Positions 1 to 4,529 of a stretch of 5,445 nucleotides of DNA are shown here, piece after piece (the first letter of the stretch is position 1; the number at the start of each line of letters is the position of its first letter). The notes beneath the pieces are model-generated. The model was not told the DNA's origin. It worked only from the letters and a program-made list of their open reading frames with translations, and did no database searches. The stretch is from the NCBI GenBank assembly GCA_003343685.1, contig QAKS01000033.1, positions 1 to 5,445 on the forward strand. The letters are read 5' to 3'. Source of the stretch: Clostridiales bacterium (GTDB lineage: Bacteria; Bacillota; Clostridia; Christensenellales; Christensenellaceae). The position numbers and the translations under genes were made by a program.

Positions 1-113
1 ACGAAAGAAAATTTGTCCATTGCGCCGGCGACAGACATGCCATAGCGCTGAAAGGCGCGCCGCCCGTCGTCCTGAACCGTCGTTAAAATGCCTCCGTTTA
101 AAAATTCGATCAT
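1..113 (-). CDS. pxpC: 5-oxoprolinase subunit C (PxpC/KipA/YbgK family), N-terminal fragment cut by window edge
   Basis: Only the first 37 residues are inside the window; the gene continues past position 1. The visible N-terminus contains TTVQDDGRRAFQRYG (11-25) followed by VAGAMD (28-33), which matches the start of the biotin-dependent carboxyltransferase-like (CT_A_B, KipA/PxpC) family, where TTVQD-GR---QR-G--V-GAMD is typical. In known systems PxpC acts with PxpB and PxpA in ATP-dependent cleavage of 5-oxoproline to glutamate in the cytoplasm. The ATG at 113-111 overlaps the pxpB stop in an ATGA, and AAAGGAG (128-122) lies 8 nt upstream inside pxpB, which fixes the start and suggests translational coupling. 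Residue 16 is Asp where many homologues carry Leu or other residues, which is minor. The carboxyltransferase core cannot be assessed because it lies outside the window. The family is distantly related to urea amidolyase, but the pxpA-pxpB context favours 5-oxoprolinase. Confidence 0.9.
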   Translation of the reverse strand, partial: MIEFLNGGILTTVQDDGRRAFQRYGMSVAGAMDKFSF

Positions 114-853
114 CGGTTCTGCTCCTTTATCTCCTGCGGCGCAAGGGGTGTCGGCTCGTATCCTGCCGTTTTGACATATTCCTCGCGTGTAATGGGATGA
201 AACCTGATGCGCTGACCCGCTTCAAACAGAATCGGGTGCTCGCGGGTATGGTCATACAAAACAAGCGGCGTCTGTCCGATGATTTGCCAGCCGCCGGGAG
301 AAGCCATAGGGTAAATTCCCGTCTGGCTGCCTGCGATGCCGACGGAGCCGGCCGGCAGGCTCGTCCGCGGTACGGCAAGGCGCGGTGTGGCAATGCGGCT
401 GTTCATGCCGCCCAGATAGGCAAAGCCGGGGGTAAAGCCCAGCATATAGATTAAATAATGGGGGCGGGAGTGGAGCCGAATGACCTCCTGTTCGCTGATG
501 CTGTGGTAGGAGGCGACGACTGAAAGATCCGTCCCGCTTTCGCCGCCGTAATAGACGGGTACGTCGACGATCTCGCTTTCGGGCAGGTGGATGTCGGGCG
601 TTTCCTCGACGATACGGCGGATAGATGCAATCAGCTGCCCTTGGCGGATGATATGGGGCTCGTAGTGGATCATGACGGAGCGGTATGTGGGCACCAGTTC
701 TACGATGCCGGGAATGTCGCTCTGCTCCAGAAGGAGACAGAAAGCGCGGACGCGGTGGTTCATGCGTTCGCTGATCTCATTGCCGAATTCTACGGTCAGC
801 GCTCTGTCCGAGCTGTTCAGATATCTTACGTGTTTCAGTTCTTCAGTGTTCAA
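110..853 (-). CDS. pxpB: 5-oxoprolinase subunit B (PxpB/KipI/YbgJ family)
   Basis: This 247-residue protein has the usual length of the CT_C_D (KipI/PxpB) family. Hallmarks are an N-terminal half with SSDRALTVEFGNEI (14-27), then GFTPGFAYLGG (139-149), PAGSVGIAGSQTGIYP (167-182) and SPGGWQIIGQT (185-195). Together with PxpC it forms the ATP-using part of prokaryotic 5-oxoprolinase; both subunits act with PxpA on 5-oxoproline. The start is a TTG at 853-851, supported by AGGAG at 868-864 with a 10-nt spacer and by alignment of the N-terminus with the family; I see no better ATG upstream. It begins 13 nt after the pxpA stop, and that stop overlaps this gene's Shine-Dalgarno. Its own stop overlaps the pxpC ATG. 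In Bacillus subtilis the homologue KipI was first described as an inhibitor of the sporulation kinase KinA; the full pxpABC context here favours the metabolic role. Confidence 0.93.
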   Translation of the reverse strand: MNTEELKHVRYLNSSDRALTVEFGNEISERMNHRVRAFCLLLEQSDIPGIVELVPTYRSVMIHYEPHIIRQGQLIASIRRIVEETPDIHLPESEIVDVPVYYGGESGTDLSVVASYHSISEQEVIRLHSRPHYLIYMLGFTPGFAYLGGMNSRIATPRLAVPRTSLPAGSVGIAGSQTGIYPMASPGGWQIIGQTPLVLYDHTREHPILFEAGQRIRFHPITREEYVKTAGYEPTPLAPQEIKEQNR

Positions 854-866
854 AACGGCTGTTCTC

Positions 867-1634
867 CTAGACGATGTTGCGGAGCGCCGTGACGGATATA
901 CCCTCGTCGCTCAGGCGGCGGCGTATTTTTTTCACGAAGGCTACGGCATGGGCATTGTCGCCGTGGACGCATACAGACTGGCACACAATGGGAATATCGG
1001 CGCCGTCAATCGTCTCCACGACGCCTTCTTTTGCCATGCGAACCGTGCGGGCGATGGCTGCGTTTTCATCGGTGATGACGCTGCCGGGAAGCCTGCGGGA
1101 GACAAGGGTGCCGTCGCCGTTATAGGCGCGGTCGGCAAAAAATTCGCCCGCCGCGCGAAGCCCCTGATCCCGGGCGGCTTTTAAAAGCTCGCTTCCCGCC
1201 AGTCCCATGACAATGATGCTGTCGTCAAATTCCCTGACGGCGCGGCATACCTCAAAGGACAAATCGGAATTTTTGGCACACATATTATAGAGTGCGCCGT
1301 GAGGCTTGATGTGCTGAACAGGCAGCCCGTGCGCTTTTGCAAAGCCGAAAAACGCACCCAGCTGGTATTTGGTATATGCGTAAGCTTCTTTTGGCGTGAC
1401 GTCATTGTTCCGGCGGCCAAAGTCCAGAAGATCGGGGAAGCCGGGATGGGCTCCGACAAAGACGCCTCTGTCTGCGGCAAGGGCGACGGTGCGATCCATC
1501 ACAAGGGGGTCGCCCGCGTGCCAGCCGCATGCGACATTGGCGGAGGTGACAAACGCGAGCACCTCATCATCCAGGCCGAGTTTGTAGCTGCCGAAGCTCT
1601 CGCCCAGATCGGAATTTAAATCTATTTGAAACAT
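867..1634 (-). CDS. pxpA: 5-oxoprolinase subunit A (PxpA, LamB/YcsF family)
   Basis: This 255-residue protein is full length for the LamB/YcsF family. Diagnostic motifs appear in order: DLNSDLGESFG (5-15), SANVACGWHAGDP (31-43), GAHPGFPDLLDFGRR (61-75), HIKPHGALYN (108-117), EFFADRAYNGDGTLVSR (164-180) and CVHGDN (222-227). The fold is a deformed TIM barrel related to polysaccharide deacetylases, and the conserved Asp and His residues (D5, D9, H39, H63, H112) are present. With PxpB and PxpC it catalyses ATP-dependent hydrolysis of 5-oxoproline to glutamate, recycling or scavenging pyroglutamate in the cytoplasm. The ATG at 1634 has AGGAGG at 1647-1642 with 7-nt spacing. The ycsI-like gene ends at 1647, so its stop abuts this ribosome binding site and coupled translation is likely. 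The TAG stop lies in the pxpB Shine-Dalgarno. No defect is visible. Confidence 0.96.
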   Translation of the reverse strand: MFQIDLNSDLGESFGSYKLGLDDEVLAFVTSANVACGWHAGDPLVMDRTVALAADRGVFVGAHPGFPDLLDFGRRNNDVTPKEAYAYTKYQLGAFFGFAKAHGLPVQHIKPHGALYNMCAKNSDLSFEVCRAVREFDDSIIVMGLAGSELLKAARDQGLRAAGEFFADRAYNGDGTLVSRRLPGSVITDENAAIARTVRMAKEGVVETIDGADIPIVCQSVCVHGDNAHAVAFVKKIRRRLSDEGISVTALRNIV

Positions 1635-1646
1635 ATTCTGTCCTCC

Positions 1647-2435
1647 TCAGTCGGAAAGGTCTCCGTTTTTTACATCCGTGATGAACATGTACCCCGGTGC
1701 ATGCGTAATGACAATGGGCGGTTTTGTGTTCATGCACACTGCCTGCGGCGTGACGCCGCACGCCCAGAACACGGGGATTTCGCCGGAACGGATATCCGGC
1801 GGATCGCCGAACTCCGGCTTCATGACGTCATGAATACCGATAAGCGAAGGGTCTCCGACATGGACGGGGGCGCCGTGTACCTTGGGGTAACGCCCCGAAA
1901 CAAGAGCAGCGCGGCTCACCAGACTGCCCGGAATAGGGCGCATACTGCAAACCATGGGGCCGCTGAACACGCCTGCACTTTTACATTCAATATTTGTGAT
2001 ATACATGGGGACGTTTCTGCCGTTTTCAATGTGGCGCACAGGTACGCCTTCCTCCATCATGGGCGATTCAAATGTAAAGCTGCAGCCGATGAGAAAGCTG
2101 ACAAAATCGCCGCGCCAAAAGGGAGATACGTCCTCGTATTCTCCTGTCAGAACGCCGTTTTCATATACGCGGTATTTGGGGATATCCATGGCAATGTCGC
2201 TGCCCGGCGCCGTGATGGAAAATTCACGGGAGCCTTCGTCGCTTACTTCGAGAAGCGGGCAGGGCTTGGGGTTGCGCTGGGCAAAGAGAAGAAAGTCATA
2301 GGCCAGCTCTTTGGGCAGAACGACGAGATTGCCCTGTGCATAACCGCCGCACATGCCCGCGGTCGGGCGGACCAGCTCACCCTGCCGTATCATGCCGCGC
2401 ACCATCCGGGGGGAAGCGTGAAACAGATCGTTCAT
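1647..2435 (-). CDS. ycsI: DUF1445 / YcsI family protein (putative hydro-lyase, D-glutamate cyclase-related)
   Basis: This 262-residue cytoplasmic protein is full length for the DUF1445 (UPF0317, YcsI) family and is the first gene of the pxp operon. Family motifs seen are [16 protein letters not shown] (26-41), DIPKYRVY (84-91), [10 protein letters not shown] (114-123), MYITN (144-148), GPMVCSMRP (159-167), [10 protein letters not shown] (187-196), [11 protein letters not shown] (221-231) and [10 protein letters not shown] (245-254). The conserved Cys, His and Asp residues suggest an enzyme. Bacterial members are usually labelled 'putative hydro-lyase'; the domain is related to the N-terminal part of mammalian D-glutamate cyclase (DGLUCY), which interconverts D-glutamate and 5-oxo-D-proline. 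Co-location with 5-oxoprolinase genes, also seen around ycsI/ycsF/kipI in Bacillus, fits a role in cyclised-glutamate metabolism, but this is inferred. The ATG at 2435-2433 is preceded by AAAGGA about 10 nt upstream. No transmembrane segment or signal peptide is seen. Confidence 0.92.
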   Translation of the reverse strand: MNDLFHASPRMVRGMIRQGELVRPTAGMCGGYAQGNLVVLPKELAYDFLLFAQRNPKPCPLLEVSDEGSREFSITAPGSDIAMDIPKYRVYENGVLTGEYEDVSPFWRGDFVSFLIGCSFTFESPMMEEGVPVRHIENGRNVPMYITNIECKSAGVFSGPMVCSMRPIPGSLVSRAALVSGRYPKVHGAPVHVGDPSLIGIHDVMKPEFGDPPDIRSGEIPVFWACGVTPQAVCMNTKPPIVITHAPGYMFITDVKNGDLSD

Positions 2436-2554
2436 GTTGTGTTTTCCTTTCTGAATGTAAATTTAATATCATAAATGGGAAAGAAATAACAATAGCGCCT
2501 GCTCAATATAAATAGAGAAGGGAGCAGAAACATTCCCGTGATAAGGAGGAGGCC
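2436..2554. promoter_or_regulatory. Divergent intergenic region between the pxp operon and ymxH
   Basis: This 119-bp AT-rich gap must contain the start signals for the leftward pxp operon and the rightward ymxH gene. On the minus strand a TTGTTA about 17-18 nt from an AT-rich TATTAA/ATATTA block upstream of ycsI is a weak sigma-A-like candidate. On the plus strand TATAAA (2507-2512) could be a -10 for ymxH but has no good -35 at the right distance, so an alternative sigma factor cannot be excluded. A 6-bp dyad, CTGCTC (2499-2504) and GAGCAG (2522-2527), flanks this box and could be an operator. ymxH has a near-perfect AAGGAGG (2543-2549) just before its ATG. None of these promoter assignments is strong. 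Confidence 0.35.
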
Positions 2555-2791
2555 ATGCTGTACAGTAAACTGAGGGAAAAGGTCGTGGTGAACACCTGCG
2601 ACGGGAGAACAATGGGATTTATCAAGGATCTGGTAATCGACGAATGCACGGGAAGAATCTGTTCTATTGTCGTCCCCGGGGGAGAAGGGCTGAAAAGCCT
2701 GTTTCACGCGCGCCGCTGTGTAATCTGCTGGGAGGATATCTGCAAAATAGGGGAGGATGTGATTCTGGTAAAGATCAGAGAAGTGAGATAG
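2555..2791 (+). CDS. ymxH: YlmC/YmxH family PRC-barrel protein, sporulation-associated
   Basis: This small 78-residue protein has the PRC-barrel pattern of the YlmC/YmxH family: an N-terminal strand pair (LREKVVVNTCDGRTMGFIKD), then LVIDECTGRICSIVVPG (26-42) and the terminal WEDICKIGEDVILVKI (59-74) strand. PRC barrels are small beta-barrels thought to mediate protein or RNA contacts; no enzymatic activity is known. In Clostridia and Bacilli, members of this family commonly sit near sigG or other sporulation genes and upstream of nrdR, and they are annotated as sporulation proteins; their exact role is unresolved. The ATG at 2555 follows AAGGAGG by 5 nt. It has four Cys residues (15, 31, 36 or nearby, 55 and 58 region), more than typical, but not in a clear metal-binding spacing. 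An 85-bp gap with its own promoter separates it from nrdR, and no terminator lies between, so read-through is possible. Confidence 0.85.
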   Translation: MLYSKLREKVVVNTCDGRTMGFIKDLVIDECTGRICSIVVPGGEGLKSLFHARRCVICWEDICKIGEDVILVKIREVR

Positions 2792-2810
2792 ATGTGAAAA
2801 AAATCCGGGG

Positions 2811-2824
2811 TTGTACAATTGTGC
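2811..2824. promoter_or_regulatory. Candidate operator overlapping the nrdR -35 region
   Basis: Two overlapping perfect 8-bp palindromes, TTGTACAA (2811-2818) and ACAATTGT (2815-2822), sit in the -35 region, and the wider 2813-2824 stretch is a 12-bp palindrome with one mismatched pair. Such symmetry in a promoter is typical of a repressor site. It does not resemble the known NrdR box (ACACTATATATAGTGT type), so autoregulation by NrdR is not indicated. The regulator is unknown. Confidence 0.3.
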
Positions 2825-2841
2825 GGGAAATGTGGTATAAT
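2811..2841 (+). promoter_or_regulatory. Promoter of nrdR-pgeF with extended -10
   Basis: A perfect TATAAT at 2836-2841 is preceded by TGG (2833-2835), giving an extended -10 (TGnTATAAT). The -35 region is TTGTACA (2811-2817), a partial match to TTGACA at 18-19 nt spacing. The extended -10 would compensate for the long spacer. Transcription would start near 2848, about 30 nt before the nrdR ATG. This indicates that nrdR and pgeF can be transcribed independently of ymxH by the housekeeping sigma factor. Confidence 0.75.
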
Positions 2842-2843
2842 GA

Positions 2844-2856
2844 CGGTAAAATACCG
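2844..2856 (+). repeat. Short inverted repeat at the predicted transcript start of nrdR
   Basis: CGGTA (2844-2848), AAA, then TACCG (2852-2856) form a perfect 5-bp hairpin immediately downstream of the TATAAT box. It would be a DNA dyad at the start site or a 5'-end stem in the mRNA. No U-tract follows, so it is not a terminator. Its function is unknown. Confidence 0.4.
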
Positions 2857-2876
2857 CAGAAGCGTGAGGAAACCAT

Positions 2877-3344
2877 ATGAAATGTATTTATTGCGGATAT
2901 TCCGAAAGCAAGGTCGTGGACTCAAGGCCGCTGGACGACGGCACCGCAACACGTCGCAGGCGCGAGTGCCTTAAATGCGGCAGGCGCTTTACCACCTATG
3001 AAAAAGCGGAGCAAATGCCCGTAATGGTCATCAAGAAGGACCAGCGCAGAGAGGCCTTTGATATTGAGAAAGTCAAGCGGGGGATTATCAAGTCCTGCGA
3101 AAAAAGGGATGTCTCTATGGATACCATAGACGAAATTGCGCTGGATATTGAGAATAAAATCCAGAACAACGTCATGTCGGAGGTGCCGTGTGCGGTGATC
3201 GGGGACATGGTGATGGACGCTCTGCGCAAGGTGGATCAGGTGGCTTATGTGCGTTTTGCGTCGGTATATCGGGAATTTAAGGACTTGAGTACCTTTATGG
3301 ATGAACTGAAAAAGCTGACGGACAAATCGGGAAGCAATGACTGA
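2877..3344 (+). CDS. nrdR: Transcriptional repressor NrdR (ribonucleotide reductase regulator)
   Basis: This 155-residue protein matches NrdR in full. The N-terminus is a zinc ribbon with CxxC pairs at C3/C6 and C31/C34, followed by GRRFTTYE (35-42) and the basic segment RRRRE (26-30) typical of its DNA-binding region. Residues from about 47 to 137 form the ATP-cone (VIKKDQRREAFDIEKVKRGI at 51-70; VAYVRFASVYREF later), which senses ATP and dATP. NrdR binds paired NrdR boxes upstream of ribonucleotide reductase operons and represses them when dATP is high. No nrd operon is in this window, so its targets lie elsewhere. The start is an ATG with TGAGGA (2865-2870) 6 nt upstream and gives the invariant MKC start. 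The stop overlaps the pgeF start by 8 nt, so the two genes are probably co-translated. Confidence 0.98.
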   Translation: MKCIYCGYSESKVVDSRPLDDGTATRRRRECLKCGRRFTTYEKAEQMPVMVIKKDQRREAFDIEKVKRGIIKSCEKRDVSMDTIDEIALDIENKIQNNVMSEVPCAVIGDMVMDALRKVDQVAYVRFASVYREFKDLSTFMDELKKLTDKSGSND

Positions 3345-4188
3345 CAGGGAATATTACGGCAGGACAAAAAAGGGGTTTTGCCGCCGGGAAAAGGACGGCG
3401 TCATCTACTATACTGTGCCGTCGTTTGACGAGCTGGGGACGCTTCTCCACGGCTTTACCTCCCGAATCGGGGGCGTGAGCAGGGGGCCGTTTGAGAGTCT
3501 CAATCTGAGTTTGAAGCGCGAACAGGAGATGGACAATGTGACTGAAAACTTCCGCCGCGCAGGCCGGGCAATCGGTGTAGCTGCGGAGGATATGGCGGTC
3601 TGCCACTATGAGCATGGCATCAATGTGGAGCATATAGACGAAACCATGAAGGGAATGGGAATTCGGAGAGAAAACACCATGCCGTTCTGTGACGGCGTGT
3701 TTGTCACGGAGCCGGGTACGGTGGCGGTGACGATTCACGCCGACTGCAACCCCATTTTTTTTGCCGATATACAGGGACGCGCTGCGGGCGTATGCCATGC
3801 GGGCTGGAAGGGCACGTTGGGCGGCGTCACAGGAACGATCATAAGGAAGCTGAAGGAGACATGCGGAGCGGAACCGAAGGACGTGCTGTTCGGAATCGGG
3901 CCGTCTATCGGGCCGTGCTGTTTTGAAGTGAAGGACGATGTCGGCTCGCTGTTTATAGAAAAATACGGCGAGGAGGTGCGCCGGATTGACGGAGAGCGCC
4001 AGACAATAGATCTGTGGCTTGTGCTGGCGAAACAGCTGAGGGAGCTGGGTGTGCCGGCGGAAAATGTGACGATGTCGGAGCTGTGTACCTTTTGCGACAG
4101 TGAAAATTTCTATTCCTACCGCCGCGACAGAGCAAAGACGGGGGCTATGGGAAGTTTTATGGCTCTGAAACCAAAAACAAAAAAATGA
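3337..4188 (+). CDS. pgeF: Purine nucleoside phosphorylase / multicopper polyphenol-oxidase fold protein (PgeF, YfiH/YlmD, LACC1 family)
   Basis: This 283-residue protein has the size and motifs of the YfiH/LACC1 family: HGFTSRIGGVSRG (38-50), LNLS (55-58), FCDGVFVTEPG (117-127), HADC (134-137), CHAGWKGT (153-160), IGPSIGPCCFEV (187-198), and CTFCDSENFYSYRRD (250-264) with the C-terminal GAMGSFMAL. The zinc-binding set His-Cys-His appears to be H93, C137 and H154. Characterised members phosphorolyse adenosine, guanosine, inosine and methylthioadenosine and can deaminate adenosine; in Escherichia coli PgeF has also been linked to peptidoglycan precursor editing. It acts in the cytoplasm and has no signal peptide. 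The ATG lies within the end of nrdR (8-nt overlap), so reinitiation is likely. Variation from the common pattern is seen at the first histidine, where the usual QVHG is YEHG, and the usual TADC is HADC followed by NPIFFAD. The basic tail KPKTKK is encoded by A-runs that form part of the terminator. Confidence 0.95.
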   Translation: MTDREYYGRTKKGFCRREKDGVIYYTVPSFDELGTLLHGFTSRIGGVSRGPFESLNLSLKREQEMDNVTENFRRAGRAIGVAAEDMAVCHYEHGINVEHIDETMKGMGIRRENTMPFCDGVFVTEPGTVAVTIHADCNPIFFADIQGRAAGVCHAGWKGTLGGVTGTIIRKLKETCGAEPKDVLFGIGPSIGPCCFEVKDDVGSLFIEKYGEEVRRIDGERQTIDLWLVLAKQLRELGVPAENVTMSELCTFCDSENFYSYRRDRAKTGAMGSFMALKPKTKK

Positions 4189-4223
4189 TCGGCTTTGCGA
4201 GTAAGGCGGGCGTTTTTTGTTTT
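4174..4223 (+). terminator. Intrinsic terminator overlapping the end of pgeF
   Basis: An A-run in the last pgeF codons (AAAACAAAAAA, 4174-4184) is perfectly complementary over 11 bp to TTTTTTGTTTT (4213-4223). Between them GCTTT (4192-4196) and AAGGC (4203-4207) form a small GC-containing hairpin with one G-U pair and a GCGAGT loop. A-tract, hairpin and T-tract together are the layout of a bidirectional Rho-independent terminator, although the inner stem is short and 5 nt separate it from the T-tract. The stop codon lies inside the structure. Confidence 0.6.
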
Positions 4224-4227
4224 CCGG

Positions 4228-4249
4228 CCGGTAAATCGACCGGTTTTTT
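4228..4249 (+). terminator. Second, tandem intrinsic terminator downstream of pgeF
   Basis: CCGGT (4228-4232), loop AAATCG, ACCGG (4239-4243) followed at once by TTTTTT (4244-4249). The stem is short (5 bp) but four of its pairs are G-C and the T-tract is contiguous. It begins 5 nt after the first terminator and would back it up, insulating the downstream secreted-protein gene from nrdR-pgeF transcription. Confidence 0.8.
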
Positions 4250-4442
4250 ATTGCCTGAAAAATTTTTTATTTTTTTAAAAAAGGCTGCGATAAAAACAAC
4301 AACAGGCGTGTTATAGAAGTGAAAGGTGTCAAAAGAGGAAAGCAGGAAGATTTTACATGAATTTGACAGAAAAGTTAATACTTGCTTCATCTTTTGCGGT
4401 TATTTTAACTCAGACGACAGGTCAATATGAAAGGAGACAAAT
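4250..4442 (+). promoter_or_regulatory. AT-rich leader and presumed promoter region of the secreted-protein gene
   Basis: This gap holds no convincing gene. It starts with a run of A- and T-tracts (4258-4292), including GCCT and AGGC arms at either side of it, likely to be intrinsically curved DNA. TTGACA at 4363-4368 is a perfect -35 hexamer, but the best -10 at a normal distance (CTTCAT, 4385-4390, 16-nt spacer) matches TATAAT in only three positions, so the promoter may need an activator or the hexamer may be fortuitous. AAGGAG at 4431-4436 is the ribosome binding site, 6 nt before the ATG at 4443. Confidence 0.4.
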
Positions 4443-4529
4443 ATGAAAAAAGTGCTGAGCATGGTTTTAGCGGTGGTATTCTGCGTAACCGCCGTATCGT
4501 TTGCGGGAGCGGCCCAGGTGTCTGCGGCG
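4443..4529 (+). other. Signal peptide coding region
   Basis: Residues 1-29 show a Lys-Lys n-region, a hydrophobic core from about 4 to 20 (LSMVLAVVFCVTAVSF), and small residues GAAQVSAA before Pro30. Likely cleavage is after Ala28 or Ala29. The cysteine at 14 lies within the core and is not preceded by a lipobox, so a lipoprotein is unlikely. Confidence 0.85.

Noticed and set aside
20..454. Plus-strand open frame of 144 codons opposite pxpC/pxpB
   Set aside because: It lies antisense to two genes with clear family motifs, has a low-complexity Arg/Ala-rich product and no ribosome binding site.
110..853. Calling PxpB/PxpC an anti-kinase pair (KipI/KipA) controlling sporulation
   Set aside because: With pxpA and the complete cassette adjacent, 5-oxoprolinase is the better supported role. 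No KinA-like kinase is visible in the window.
672..1184. Plus-strand open frame across the pxpA/pxpB junction
   Set aside because: It is antisense to both genes, crosses their boundary and has no recognisable domain.
1626..2474. Long plus-strand open frame (282 codons) opposite the ycsI-like gene
   Set aside because: The minus-strand product has many conserved DUF1445 motifs. The plus-strand product is His/Ala/Arg-rich with no family pattern, and no suitable Shine-Dalgarno was seen.
2432..2818. Minus-strand open frame opposite ymxH
   Set aside because: It covers the ymxH gene and the divergent promoter region and overlaps the ycsI start. The plus-strand frame has the PRC-barrel pattern and a near-perfect ribosome binding site.
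2811..2841. NrdR box in the nrdR promoter (autoregulation)
   Set aside because: The palindromes there do not match the ACACTATATATAGTGT-type consensus and there is no second box at the usual spacing.
4443..4529. Lipoprotein signal peptide because of Cys14
   Set aside because: The residues before Cys14 are VVF, not a lipobox, and a normal signal peptidase I site follows at residues 26-29.
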